A DNA stretch of 64,000 nucleotides from Bacteroidales bacterium (GCA_017632935.1 JAGBQJ010000019.1:1-64000), one strand, 5' to 3'; counted from the stretch's first letter, positions 33,824 through 41,679 are shown. The notes: generated from the sequence alone by a model not told the origin. Numbers and translations: made by a program.

Positions 33824-35017
33824 ATGGAAGAAAAACTGTTTAATAAGAATTATCTCTGCCTTTGTGCAGCTAATTTCCTGTTTTTCTTCTCGTTCTATCT
33901 GCTGTTGCCCGTGTTGCCTTTCTTTATCATGGAGAAATACCAGGCAGGCAATGCGGTCATCGGCACAGTCATCTCCTGTTATACGCTGGCTACCTTGGTG
34001 GTGCGTCCTTTTTCAGGCTATATGATGGACACCTTCAAGCGTAAGCCATTGTATCTGCAGGCATTGTCCATCTTCACGGCGGTGTTTGTCGGCTATCTTT
34101 TTGCCGCTACCATCACCATATTAATAATAATCCGCATTGTTCATGGCTTGGCTTTTGGGCTAACCTCGGTGGGCGGTAACACCTTGGTCATAGATGTGGT
34201 GCCGTCGGAGCATAGGGGAGAGGGCATCGGCTATTACGGGGTGGCCAACAACATCGCCATGGCGGTCGGCCCGATGACGGGACTGTTCGTCTACGAGCAT
34301 TTCAGCTTCAACGCTATCTTTATGGGATGCATGGGTTGTAGTTTGTTGGCCGCTTTGTTTGCCTCAAGGATTCAGACAAAGGTAAGGCCGCCCGTCAAGC
34401 GTCCTCCCATTTCCTTTGACCGTTTCATCTTGTTGAAAGGCTTGTTGGCCGGCATCTCATTCACCTTGTTGGCCTTCGCATATGGGCAGATTTCCAATTA
34501 CATCGCTCTCTATGCCAAGGAGATGGGCTTGACCATTAGTAGCGGCTTGTTCTTCTCTGTATATGCTGTCGGTTTGATTGCCTCGCGCTTGTTTGCCGGC
34601 AAGATGGTCGATAAGGGCAAGGTGACGCAAACCATCGCCTTGGGCTTAGGCATCGTCGTTTTGGCCATGTTCGGATTGGGCATGTGCCATCATTGTAACG
34701 CCTTGGGCACGGACTACACGGCAGCGGCTTTCCTGTTGATTGCCTTGTGTTGTGGCTTGGGCTTCGGGGCGGCTTTTCCATCGTTTAATGCCTTGTTTAT
34801 CAACCTTGGCACCAACGCCCAAAGAGGCACAGCGACATCTACCTATCTAACGACTTGGGACCTGGGACTCGGCATCGGTATCTTTTCGGGAGGTATGTTG
34901 GCCGAGCATTTTTCGTTCTCTGCAGCCTATCTGGTGGCTTCGGCTTCGGTGCTGGTGTCGCTCGTCTTTTTTGTTATCGTTGTTACACCTCATTATCAGA
35001 GAAATAAACTTCGCTAA
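33824..35017 (+). CDS. MFS transporter
   Basis: This 397-residue protein has 12 predicted membrane segments in two halves. It carries the MFS signature-like RPFSGYMMDTFKRKPLYL between segments 2 and 3, GNTLVIDVVPSEHRGEGIGYYG, and an equivalent second-half loop ASRLFAGKMVDKGK. It resembles YfcJ/arabinose-efflux-type drug/metabolite exporters of Bacteroidales. The substrate is unknown. Its stop overlaps the next gene's ATG by one base (TAATG), indicating co-translation with a GNAT acetyltransferase; the pair may modify and export a compound. Confidence 0.93.
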   Translation: MEEKLFNKNYLCLCAANFLFFFSFYLLLPVLPFFIMEKYQAGNAVIGTVISCYTLATLVVRPFSGYMMDTFKRKPLYLQALSIFTAVFVGYLFAATITILIIIRIVHGLAFGLTSVGGNTLVIDVVPSEHRGEGIGYYGVANNIAMAVGPMTGLFVYEHFSFNAIFMGCMGCSLLAALFASRIQTKVRPPVKRPPISFDRFILLKGLLAGISFTLLAFAYGQISNYIALYAKEMGLTISSGLFFSVYAVGLIASRLFAGKMVDKGKVTQTIALGLGIVVLAMFGLGMCHHCNALGTDYTAAAFLLIALCCGLGFGAAFPSFNALFINLGTNAQRGTATSTYLTTWDLGLGIGIFSGGMLAEHFSFSAAYLVASASVLVSLVFFVIVVTPHYQRNKLR

Positions 35018-35601
35018 TGCAGCCCGTCCTTCCCATAGTCCAGCTTCGTGATGCCACATTAGATGACGCGCCTTTCATTGCACGTGTTGTGTTGGCAGGC
35101 ATCGATATGATGGACATAGATGCTGTCCTTCCAGATGAGCAGCGTGCCATCTATGAGCACTTGATAGAAATTTGCCGCATGGATGACACCTTATATAGTT
35201 ACCTCAACACACGCATAGCCGAGGTCGATGGGAATAGGGTGGGCGCCTTGGTGGCTTACGATGGAGCTCGCTACGCTTCTTTGCGTGCCAAGACCTTTGG
35301 TCTCGTGCAACAAACTTCAGATATGGATTTGAGTCGCAATGCGATGGAAACCGTTCCAGGTGAATTCTATCTCGACAGCATGGCCGTTCTGTCAGGCTAT
35401 AGAGGCCTTGGCATTGGTAAAATGCTGATAAGCGACCGAATGGATTATGCCTTGCGCAATAGTTTTAAAAAGGTTACATTGCTTGTCGACAAAGACAAAC
35501 CGCGTTTGCAACGGTATTATGAAAGCGATGGGTTCGCTTTCGATGAGGAGATGTTTGTGTTTGGCGCGTGGTATAATAAAATGGTTTGTCCGCTGTTGTA
35601 G
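35017..35601 (+). CDS. GNAT family N-acetyltransferase
   Basis: This 194-residue protein has the GNAT fold: an N-terminal IVQLRDATLDDAPFIARVV, then FYLDSMAVLSGYRGLGIGKMLISDRMDYAL, with the acetyl-CoA-binding R/Q-x-x-G-x-G/A pattern (YRGLGIGKML), and a C-terminal YYESDGFAFDEE. The acceptor substrate is unknown. The TAG stop lies inside the REP palindrome at 35598, so the last codon was set by the insertion of that element. It is coupled to the MFS transporter through a 1-bp overlap. Confidence 0.92.
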   Translation: MQPVLPIVQLRDATLDDAPFIARVVLAGIDMMDIDAVLPDEQRAIYEHLIEICRMDDTLYSYLNTRIAEVDGNRVGALVAYDGARYASLRAKTFGLVQQTSDMDLSRNAMETVPGEFYLDSMAVLSGYRGLGIGKMLISDRMDYALRNSFKKVTLLVDKDKPRLQRYYESDGFAFDEEMFVFGAWYNKMVCPLL

Positions 35602-35624
35602 AGACGCATTGAATGCGTCTCTAC
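35598..35624. repeat. REP element, family 1 (GTAGAGACGCATtgaATGCGTCTCTAC)
   Basis: This is a 27-bp near-perfect palindrome overlapping the GNAT stop codon. It is the nearest full copy upstream of the REP-associated transposase. Confidence 0.88.
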
Positions 35625-35690
35625 ACGGCAATGATTGTTGATATTCGAGATGCAATTAATTCGTCTAATTATTGAAAAACATCGTTATTT

Positions 35691-35714
35691 GAGACGCATG
35701 CAATGCGTCTCTAC
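35691..35714. repeat. REP element, family 1 (GAGACGCATGCAATGCGTCTCTAC)
   Basis: This palindrome of the same family lacks the left GTA. It lies 76 bp upstream of the transposase start. Confidence 0.85.
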
Positions 35715-35758
35715 AGAATAATCCGATTAATAATATCGCAATGAATAGAAATAACACC

Positions 35759-35766
35759 TATATTTG
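35759..35766 (+). promoter_or_regulatory. -7 promoter box TATATTTG for the REP-associated transposase
   Basis: This exact TAnnTTTG match places the transcript start near 35773, which excludes the ATG at 35766 and supports the ATG at 35790. Confidence 0.6.
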
Positions 35767-35789
35767 TGGTCATAAACTCGTTGTGGATT

Positions 35790-36356
35790 ATGGAAGAAAC
35801 AAAATATAAAGGCCGTTATCGCATTCCATCAGCCCGAGCATGGTGGCACCAATACAATGGTGGGACCTATTTTGTCACGATTTGCACGAAGAATCGTGAG
35901 CATTTCTTTGGTGAGATAAAAGATGGCGTTGTGACTTTGTCGAAGGTTGGAGAATATCTGAATCAGCAGATTCTATCAACCCCACAGGTGCGACCTGATA
36001 TGAACCTTGAGATTCCTACATTCACGATTATGCCTAATCATGTACATCTTTTGGTTGTCATCGGTGAAAATGTTTATAATACGCCCGTGGATTATGTGAG
36101 CGAACAGAAATGCATGGATAGCCTCGACGCATTGGAGAATTCATTTTCTCCTCAAAGGAAGAATTTGGCTTCTGTTATTAGAGGTATCAAAACGTCAACC
36201 ACCTCATTCGCTCTGAAAAATGACATTTGGTTTGGTTGGCAAGCCCGTTATCATGACCATATTGTTCGCGACATTGACGAATTGAATGCAATTTCCTGTT
36301 ATATTGAGAATAACGTTGCCAAATGGAAAGAGGATGAATTCTATGACGGGAAATAG
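35790..36356 (+). CDS. REP-associated tyrosine transposase (RAYT, IS200-like HUH)
   Basis: This 188-residue single-strand DNA transposase domain has the IS200/IS605 HUH motif in TIMPNHVHLLVVI (His84 and His86). The candidate catalytic tyrosine is in QARYHDHIVRD (Tyr154). The opening RRYRIPSARAWWHQYNGGTYFVTICTKNR is typical of Bacteroidota RAYTs. Such enzymes bind and probably mobilise REP palindromes. Two REP elements lie upstream and a duplicated pair of REPINs directly downstream. The chosen ATG follows the promoter box; the ATG 8 codons upstream overlaps that box. Confidence 0.93.
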   Translation: MEETKYKGRYRIPSARAWWHQYNGGTYFVTICTKNREHFFGEIKDGVVTLSKVGEYLNQQILSTPQVRPDMNLEIPTFTIMPNHVHLLVVIGENVYNTPVDYVSEQKCMDSLDALENSFSPQRKNLASVIRGIKTSTTSFALKNDIWFGWQARYHDHIVRDIDELNAISCYIENNVAKWKEDEFYDGK

Positions 36357-36366
36357 GATTCCCCTT

Positions 36367-36440
36367 GTAGAGACGCATTGAATGCGTCTCAATGGTTATA
36401 TGGTTTCCCGATTTGTCCGAGACGCATTCAATGCGTCTCT
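36367..36440. repeat. REPIN copy 1 (two inverted REP palindromes with spacer)
   Basis: REP palindrome GTAGAGACGCATtgaATGCGTCTC (36367-36390), spacer AATGGTTATATGGTTTCCCG..., then a second REP (36419-36440). It begins 10 bp after the transposase stop. Confidence 0.88.
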
Positions 36441-36458
36441 AAAGGTAATCGTCCGTCT

Positions 36459-36533
36459 GTAGAGACGCAATGCTTGCGTCTCAATGGTTTATGGTTTCCC
36501 GTTTTATCCGAGACGCATTCAATGCGTCTCTAC
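36459..36533. repeat. REPIN copy 2 (tandem duplicate)
   Basis: REP (36459-36482, centre altered to GCAATGCTTGCG), a nearly identical spacer with TATGGTTTCCCG, and a second REP (36510-36533). It shows that the ~75-bp REPIN was duplicated in tandem and then diverged. Confidence 0.88.
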
Positions 36534-36588
36534 AGAATCCGATTTGTTCGTGTTTTCTAAAAAAAGGAAATACAAACAATTATTTTTC

Positions 36589-36596
36589 TATTTTTG
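36589..36596 (+). promoter_or_regulatory. -7 promoter box TATTTTTG for the phosphatase-family gene
   Basis: This exact TAnnTTTG match lies 21 bp before the ATG at 36618. Confidence 0.65.
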
Positions 36597-36617
36597 TGCC
36601 TATAAAAACAAAATCTC

Positions 36618-37571
36618 ATGAAAAAACTCCTCTTCTTTGCCCTCATCATAGTGGCATCCCTACAACTTTCCGCCCAAGATATGTTGGTCGGCACATATAA
36701 TATCCGATACAAAGCATGGAACGACAGTGTTCAAGGTGAAATTTGGCAGAAGCGTTGCCAAGTCATCTGCGACCAGGTCAACTTCATGGCTCCCGACATC
36801 TTCGGGACTCAGGAAGTGCTCTATGTCCAACTTCAGGATATGCTGAAAGCTTTGGACGGCTATGATTACATAGGTATTGGCCGAGATGACGGCGAACATG
36901 GCGGAGAACATGAGGCCATCTTTTATAAAACGAACAAACTTCAGCTCCTCGACCACGGCGACTTTTGGCTCAGCGAGACGCCCAACAAGCCTGGCTTAGG
37001 CTGGGACGCTGTCTGCATCCGCATCTGCACGTGGGGCAAGTTTGCCGTGAAAGAAGGGCAACAACAACACGGCATGCTCAACCGCAAAACAACGGCAACA
37101 GGGAAAGAGTTCTTTTTCTTCAACCTTCACATGGACCATGTGGGCGTGGTGGCACGTCACGAGGCGGCCAAGCTCGTGGTGCAGCGTGTTCGTGAGATTG
37201 CTCAAGGTGCGCCCGTGTTCATCACCGGCGACTTCAACGTGGACCAAAATGATGAAATCTATACCATTTTCACGGAATCAGGGTTGTTGAAGGACTCCTA
37301 CGATGCCGCCCGTATCCGCTTTGCGGAGAATGGTACCTTCAACGCTTTCAAGACGAATTACTTCACCACGAGCCGCATCGACCATGTGTTTGTGTCGCCG
37401 AGCACAACGGTTGAAGCATACGGCGTGTTCACCAACAGCTATTGGACACCCGACGACGACCCTAACGACAACCTCAAGGCCAATGACGCGCCGCTGCAGA
37501 TTTCATTTGACACCTACATCCGGCACAATCCCTCGGACCATTATCCAGTATTCGTGAAAGTGAAACTGTGA
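36618..37571 (+). CDS. Secreted endonuclease/exonuclease/phosphatase family protein
   Basis: This 317-residue protein has a signal peptide (MKKLLFFALIIVASLQLSAQ) and the complete DNase I-like catalytic set. TYNIRY holds the metal-site Asn, DIFGTQEVL the metal-site Glu, and FNLHMDHVG a His. ITGDFNVDQND supplies the Asp and Asn, and NPSDHYPVFVKV holds the terminal Asp-His. Secreted Bacteroidales relatives act as phosphodiesterases or DNases; the substrate cannot be told from sequence. It has its own promoter box and ends just before a REP family 2 pair. Confidence 0.93.
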   Translation: MKKLLFFALIIVASLQLSAQDMLVGTYNIRYKAWNDSVQGEIWQKRCQVICDQVNFMAPDIFGTQEVLYVQLQDMLKALDGYDYIGIGRDDGEHGGEHEAIFYKTNKLQLLDHGDFWLSETPNKPGLGWDAVCIRICTWGKFAVKEGQQQHGMLNRKTTATGKEFFFFNLHMDHVGVVARHEAAKLVVQRVREIAQGAPVFITGDFNVDQNDEIYTIFTESGLLKDSYDAARIRFAENGTFNAFKTNYFTTSRIDHVFVSPSTTVEAYGVFTNSYWTPDDDPNDNLKANDAPLQISFDTYIRHNPSDHYPVFVKVKL

Positions 37572-37578
37572 TAACAAT

Positions 37579-37674
37579 GTCGCTTTGCGTCATTGCGAGG
37601 AGGTACGACGAAGCAATCCAGAAAATCATGTTTTGCTCTGGATTGCTTCGTCACTGCGTTCCTCGCAATGACGT
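37579..37674. repeat. Inverted pair of REP family 2 elements (REPIN)
   Basis: A forward copy (37579-37622) and an inverted copy (37636-37674) lie between convergent genes. The inverted copy forms the last codons and stop of the EamA transporter gene. Confidence 0.85.
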
Positions 37675-38540
37675 TTACTACTTCTTATCGAGAAAACTGT
37701 TTGCAGTATAACCGATAATATTATCAACGCGATACCTGCAACGAACGAGAAATTCAGTTCCTTATACTCTTTGAAGATGAACATGGAGAGGATGATGCTG
37801 TACACTGGCTCCAGGTTGTAAGTGAGGTTGACGGTGAAGGCCGGAATCTTTTGTAGCACAATGATTTGCAGCAGGCATAAGCCGATGGTGCAAACGACCA
37901 CCATAAAGGCCAGATAGGCGTAATCCATGCCGACAGGGTAGAGCCGCTCGATGGGGAAGAACACATTATATAAAGGTATGAGGCAGGTCAAGCCGATAAG
38001 ACCGCCGACCATTTCCCAAAGCAGCATGTTTTTGGCTTCGTAGTGCTTGCCCACCCTTTGGTTGGTAATGGCAAACAAGGCATAGAGTGCAGATGAAATC
38101 ACGCCCAAGGCGATGCCCAAACGGTAGCGCGAGTCAAATTGGAAGATAAGGTAAATGCCAAGGATGGTGAGCAGGCTGAAGAGGAATTCACGTCCCGAGA
38201 AGCGGTGTCTGTTGATGATAGGCTCCAACAAGGCTGTGAAAAATCCTACCAATGAAAAACACACCACGCCAATGCTGACATTGGACGCCTTGATGCTGGC
38301 ATAGAAAAACACCCAGTGCAGACATAATAACATGCCGACGCCGCCCATCTGTAGAATATCCTTGATTTGGTATCGGTTCAAATTCTTTTTAATCGCCAAA
38401 AACGCCAACATGATAATCGCTGCCGCAGCCATGCGCCACCACACCAGAATGGCGGAATCCAAGGTGATGAGTCGCCCCAGCACGCCGGTGAAACCCGCGA
38501 TGAACACGGAGAGATGCAGCAGGAAATAGTCCTTTTTCAT
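37626..38540 (-). CDS. EamA/DMT family transporter
   Basis: This 304-residue protein has ten predicted membrane helices in two EamA repeats (FLLHLSVFIAGFTGVLGRLI at the start; LTYNLEPVYSIILSMFIFKEY in the second half). The substrate is unknown. The last ~16 residues (RHCEERSDEAIQSKT) are the translation of a REP family 2 element, so the native C-terminus, near VFSIRSSK, was overrun by the repeat. The start overlaps the SpoU methyltransferase stop by 4 bp. Confidence 0.92.
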   Translation of the reverse strand: MKKDYFLLHLSVFIAGFTGVLGRLITLDSAILVWWRMAAAAIIMLAFLAIKKNLNRYQIKDILQMGGVGMLLCLHWVFFYASIKASNVSIGVVCFSLVGFFTALLEPIINRHRFSGREFLFSLLTILGIYLIFQFDSRYRLGIALGVISSALYALFAITNQRVGKHYEAKNMLLWEMVGGLIGLTCLIPLYNVFFPIERLYPVGMDYAYLAFMVVVCTIGLCLLQIIVLQKIPAFTVNLTYNLEPVYSIILSMFIFKEYKELNFSFVAGIALIILSVILQTVFSIRSSKRHCEERSDEAIQSKT

Positions 38541-39307
38541 TGTTTTCTCCTTTGGCGAATGGCTTCAAAGGTGACAATGGCAGTAGTGACCGACACGTTG
38601 AGCGAGTCGGCGATGCCGTTCATGGGGATGATGATGTTTTGGTCGGCGGCCTCGACCCAGGCATCGGAGATGCCCGTGGCCTCGGTGCCCATTACAAGGG
38701 CGGAGGCTTTGCGGAAGTCGGCGTCGAGGTAGTCGATGGAGGCCTTGAGGTAGGTGCAGTAGATGGTGATGCCGTTCTTTTTCAGCCACTGGATGCATTC
38801 CTCGGTGGAACAAGCATAGACGGGCACACTGAAGATGCAGCCGATGCTGGCGCGGATGGCGTTGGGGTTGTAGAGGTCGGTGGCGGGGTCGGCCACGATG
38901 ACGGCGTCCACACCCGCCGCGTCGGCGGTACGCATCACGGCGCCAAGGTTGCCGGGTTTTTCCACGGTCTCGAGCACGATAATCAAAGCGTCTTTCCGTG
39001 GCTTGAACTCGCTGAGGTTCTTGTATTTGGGTATGGCCACAGCCAACAGCCCGTCGCTGCCTTCACGGTAGGCGATTTTGTCGAACACCTCTTCCATCAC
39101 GGTCTCGGTGAACTCGGCCTTGATGGACAGAGGCTTGCGCAGTAAGGGCTCGCACACATACAGCTGCTCAATCTCGAAGCCACAAGCTTGTGCCCGCTCA
39201 ATCTCGCGCTGCCCTTCAATGAGGATGCGGTTCTGCTCGCGGCGCTCGGATGCTTTTTGCAGCCGTACGAGGTTCTTTATCTTGGGGTTGGTCTTGCTGG
39301 TAATCAT
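38537..39307 (-). CDS. TrmH/SpoU family RNA 2'-O-methyltransferase
   Basis: This 256-residue SPOUT enzyme has an N-terminal L30e-like substrate-binding part (KIKNLVRLQKASERREQNRILIEGQREIERA). The C-terminal knot contains LETVEKPGNLGAVMRTADAAGVDAVIV, ALVMGTEATGIS and IPMNGIADSLNVSVTTAIVTFEAIRQR, the three SpoU motifs. It methylates ribose 2'-O of tRNA or rRNA; the exact site cannot be told (TrmH/RlmB type). A TAATTTTG box (39327-39334) precedes it, divergent from the AraC gene promoter. Confidence 0.94.
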   Translation of the reverse strand: MITSKTNPKIKNLVRLQKASERREQNRILIEGQREIERAQACGFEIEQLYVCEPLLRKPLSIKAEFTETVMEEVFDKIAYREGSDGLLAVAIPKYKNLSEFKPRKDALIIVLETVEKPGNLGAVMRTADAAGVDAVIVADPATDLYNPNAIRASIGCIFSVPVYACSTEECIQWLKKNGITIYCTYLKASIDYLDADFRKASALVMGTEATGISDAWVEAADQNIIIPMNGIADSLNVSVTTAIVTFEAIRQRRKQ

Positions 39308-39326
39308 TATTTATCGTTTGTGGGCG

Positions 39327-39334
39327 CAAAATTA
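39327..39334 (-). promoter_or_regulatory. -7 promoter box TAATTTTG for the SpoU/EamA operon
   Basis: This exact TAnnTTTG match on the minus strand lies 20 bp before the ATG. Confidence 0.6.
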
Positions 39335-39345
39335 AGAAAAATTCC

Positions 39346-39353
39346 TATTTTTG
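39346..39353 (+). promoter_or_regulatory. -7 promoter box TATTTTTG for the membrane AraC regulator
   Basis: This exact TAnnTTTG match has a predicted transcript start near 39360. It excludes a TTG start at 39351 and leaves ATG 39363 (nearly leaderless) or ATG 39381. Confidence 0.65.
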
Positions 39354-39380
39354 CGCCTCTCAATGGTAAGCTGTTCCGAA

Positions 39381-41102
39381 ATGAAAGCATCACGCATCAT
39401 CATATCATTCTTTGTTCTGGCTTTCATGCTGTTAGGCTGCACGGGCGGTGGTTCTTCCGACTCGGGTGGAGGTCGCGTCGCGCAACCTTCCGACACGCTC
39501 TACACCCAGGAAGCGGCTATGGAAGCCTACGCCTTCGACCCCGACAGAGCCCTGCTGATTATCGACTCGGCTGAAATCGTGGGTAACATGTCGGCTGTTG
39601 ATGCCGACGTGCTGCGGGCCAAGGTGTATTCATGGACGTGCGAGGAGATGAACTACGACACCGCCATCCTGATTGGCGAAAGGCTGATGCAGCATAAAAC
39701 TGTTGTGGAGAATGCTGATTTGCAGGAAGATGTGCTTGAAATCCTGCTGAATGCCTGTCGGTTGAGGAAAGACTATGAGCAGGCTCTGCATTGGGCTTCC
39801 GAATTGGAAGACATCTATCTCAGCCGAGGCGAGACGACGGAAGCCCTGCGCAACGATGCCGAGATAGGCACGTTGCTCATCCGTATCGGTCAGCAGGAGG
39901 AAGGCTTTGCAAAGGTCGACTCTGTGGTTGGGCAGCTTGAAGGCAAACGGAAATTCAACGAAATGGATGCCATGATTGTCGCCTTGAAGCGCAAGGCAGA
40001 GATTTGCATCGGAAAAGAACGCTTCGCCGAGGTGATTCCTGCCGCCCAGCGTATGCTCGACCTGCTTGACGACTATGAACATCACGCCGACAGCTACCAC
40101 GACGGCACCATACGCGAGCCTGTGGAGGCCGAACGCCCCGAATACATCGGTTTCTACCGAGGCAAAGCATACGGCTACTTGGCGGCAGCCTACGCTATGT
40201 TGGACGAAAGCGCAGAGGCGCGGGAATATCTTGCCCTCTACGACCAGACGGTTGCCGGACAAAGCCTCACCGGTCGTTTCATGATAGCCCCGACGTTGAG
40301 AAAACTCGGAGAGTATGACCGCGTTTGGGCCATCTACGATGAAGTGGAACGACAGTTGGGCACCGACACGGTGAACGCGAATTACGTTGAGATTCTCCGT
40401 GGCCGAGCCGAGATCCTTGATGCGGAAGGCCGCCGCGATGCATCGAAAGCCTATTGGAAGCGATATGCCGCGCTTAACACGCAACTCAATGAAAACGTGT
40501 TGCAGGGCAAAGCCCACCTTTACGCCGCACGATACCATTCCTTGGAGCAGCAGCGCGAGATTGAACGGAAGACCGCCCACATCCGCACCATACACCGCCT
40601 AATGATGGCCGTGGTTTTGGTCTTGCTGATTACGATGGCCTTTTCCGTCTATATCTTATACCAAAAGCGCAAGCTGGCCGAGAAAAACGCCGCAATGGTG
40701 AAGTTGATTGACGAAAGGGAGGAACAAAACCAGCAAAAGGCCAGTCGTATGGAGGATAATGGAGACGAGTTCGCCTTGTTCGCTCAGATGGAAAACCGCA
40801 TCCGAGCGGAACGCCTCTATGCCGACCAGGGCATCCAACGGGACGAAATCGCCGAGGTGCTTGGCATGAAGCGCGAAACCATCAACCAGCTTCTCAACAG
40901 ATTTGCCGGGGGCATCTCCATTCCTGCCTATCTCAACAACATCCGTCTCTCCGAGGCTTGCAAGATGCTCCGCGAGCAGCCCGAGGCCACCGTGTCTTCC
41001 GTGGCCGACCAGGTGGGGCTTACCCCACGCAACCTGCAGCGGCTTTTCCGCGAACAATACGGCATGAGTCCCTCCGAATACCGGATTTCCCACAAACCCT
41101 AG
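39381..41102 (+). CDS. Membrane-spanning TPR-containing AraC-family regulator with lipoprotein-type signal
   Basis: This 573-residue protein begins with a lipobox signal (MKASRIIISFFVLAFMLLGC, Cys20). A helical TPR-like region follows (about 40-400; repeats such as ALHWASELEDIYLSRGE and GKAYGYLAAAYAMLDESAEAREYL). One membrane helix lies at about 408-428 (AVVLVLLITMAFSVYIL), then a short coiled coil. The C-terminal AraC HTH (about 480-573) has IAEVLGMKRETINQLLNRF and SVADQVGLTPRNLQRLFREQYGMSPSEYR. The likely topology puts the TPR sensor in the periplasm and the DNA-binding domain in the cytoplasm, with no kinase. Repeated half-sites at its 3' end and again at 43.66 kb are its probable targets. 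ATG 39363 would add six residues. Confidence 0.85.
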   Translation: MKASRIIISFFVLAFMLLGCTGGGSSDSGGGRVAQPSDTLYTQEAAMEAYAFDPDRALLIIDSAEIVGNMSAVDADVLRAKVYSWTCEEMNYDTAILIGERLMQHKTVVENADLQEDVLEILLNACRLRKDYEQALHWASELEDIYLSRGETTEALRNDAEIGTLLIRIGQQEEGFAKVDSVVGQLEGKRKFNEMDAMIVALKRKAEICIGKERFAEVIPAAQRMLDLLDDYEHHADSYHDGTIREPVEAERPEYIGFYRGKAYGYLAAAYAMLDESAEAREYLALYDQTVAGQSLTGRFMIAPTLRKLGEYDRVWAIYDEVERQLGTDTVNANYVEILRGRAEILDAEGRRDASKAYWKRYAALNTQLNENVLQGKAHLYAARYHSLEQQREIERKTAHIRTIHRLMMAVVLVLLITMAFSVYILYQKRKLAEKNAAMVKLIDEREEQNQQKASRMEDNGDEFALFAQMENRIRAERLYADQGIQRDEIAEVLGMKRETINQLLNRFAGGISIPAYLNNIRLSEACKMLREQPEATVSSVADQVGLTPRNLQRLFREQYGMSPSEYRISHKP

Positions 41103-41111
41103 TACACACCT

Positions 41112-41168
41112 GCGACAAAACGGCCTGCGCATAGCGACAATTTGGCGAAAAGCCAAATTGTCGCTATG
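41112..41168 (+). promoter_or_regulatory. Putative AraC operator array, copy 1
   Basis: Half-site GCGACAAAACGGC (41112-41124) is followed 22 bp later by GCGACAATTTGGC (41134-41146). The latter forms a 17-bp-arm palindrome (41130-41168, loop GAAAA). The palindrome core ends 34 bp before the TACTTTTG box. It lies 10 bp after the regulator's stop codon. Confidence 0.7.
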
Positions 41169-41197
41169 CTTTTATTATATAAATGTGTGCTATAGCG

Positions 41198-41205
41198 TAC
41201 TTTTG
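41198..41205 (+). promoter_or_regulatory. -7 promoter box TACTTTTG, module 1
   Basis: This exact TAnnTTTG match at a fixed 34-bp distance from the operator palindrome drives the 70-residue protein, the 48-residue peptide and the fimbrillin-like lipoprotein. Confidence 0.7.
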
Positions 41206-41230
41206 CGCCTCGATTTTTTAAGTATAGCGT

Positions 41231-41443
41231 ATGTCTCTATCATCCTTTTTTCGCAAGTTGAGGTATGGTTCCTACAATGGTTCCAGCAATGCAGCGATTT
41301 ATGAACAAATCGCACAAAGCAAAAATGTGTTGCCGCAGCATGTCTATGAAATCGCACATGGGAAAAAGCCGCAGACGCGAGAAGACGAAACCATCTTTGA
41401 GGAATTGATGGCATTGGGCATCATCGTAAACACGTATGTTTAA
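41231..41443 (+). CDS. Small conserved-looking protein, 70 residues, unknown function
   Basis: MSLSSFFRKLRYGSYNGSSN begins a short soluble protein without signal peptide. Residues 22-60 look like a helical bundle with YEQIAQSKNVLPQHVYEIAHGKKPQTRED and end in LMALGIIVNTYV. The VYEIAHGK motif gives the impression of a small HTH-like or adaptor fold, but no family is recognised. It is the first gene after the operator-controlled promoter, 25 bp downstream of the -7 box, and no equivalent occurs in module 2. It may serve regulation of the downstream surface genes. Confidence 0.7.
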   Translation: MSLSSFFRKLRYGSYNGSSNAAIYEQIAQSKNVLPQHVYEIAHGKKPQTREDETIFEELMALGIIVNTYV

Positions 41444-41456
41444 ATCATAAATCCCG

Positions 41457-41529
41457 AAATGCAAAGCATTAGACGAAGTCAAATCTTGAATTTTGAATTT
41501 TAAATCTTTAAATCTTTAAATCTAACTCT
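41457..41529. repeat. Dispersed intergenic repeat (CGAAATGCAAAGCATTAGACGAAGTC + AAATCTTT tract)
   Basis: GAAATGCAAAGCATTAGACG followed by AAGTCAAATCTTGAA and AT-rich 8-mers recurs almost identically at 43790-43885, before the other module's first gene. Confidence 0.75.
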
Positions 41530-41532
41530 CAA

Positions 41533-41679
41533 ATGATGAAAAACACAAACAAACGCTATGAGGCTCCCAAGGCGGAAGTCATAGTCATCGAAAGCCAAGG
41601 CGTGCTCTGCGCGTCGGGCGGCAGTGCTTCAGGCGCGGGAATTAACGGAATGAACAGCGGTAGCACCTACGGCTGGTAA
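41533..41679 (+). CDS. 48-residue peptide with conserved YEAPKAEVIVIESQGVLCASGG-type sequence
   Basis: This short gene encodes MMKNTNKRYEAPKAEVIVIE, then SQGVLCASGG (one Cys, residue 26) and a Gly/Ser/Asn-rich tail ending YGW. No classical signal peptide is present. Peptides of this layout (YE-P-AEV...VLCASG...W) are, to my knowledge, common but uncharacterised in Bacteroidales, often beside fimbrillin-type genes. The leader-like first half and Gly/Ser-rich second half recall RiPP precursors, but no modifying enzyme lies nearby. Start codons at 41533 and 41536 are both possible. It is followed 5-23 bp later by the lipoprotein gene. Confidence 0.75.
   Translation: MMKNTNKRYEAPKAEVIVIESQGVLCASGGSASGAGINGMNSGSTYGW

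Noticed and set aside
36367-36533. CRISPR-like regularly spaced palindromes
   Set aside because: Repeats alternate in orientation, spacers are nearly identical and only four units exist beside a RAYT transposase; this is a REPIN pair.
41130-41168. Palindrome after the AraC gene as an ordinary terminator
   Set aside because: The U-tract is weak, a near copy occurs upstream of module 2 with extra half-sites at helical spacing, and both keep the same 34-bp distance to a promoter box; an operator is more likely, though a double role is possible.
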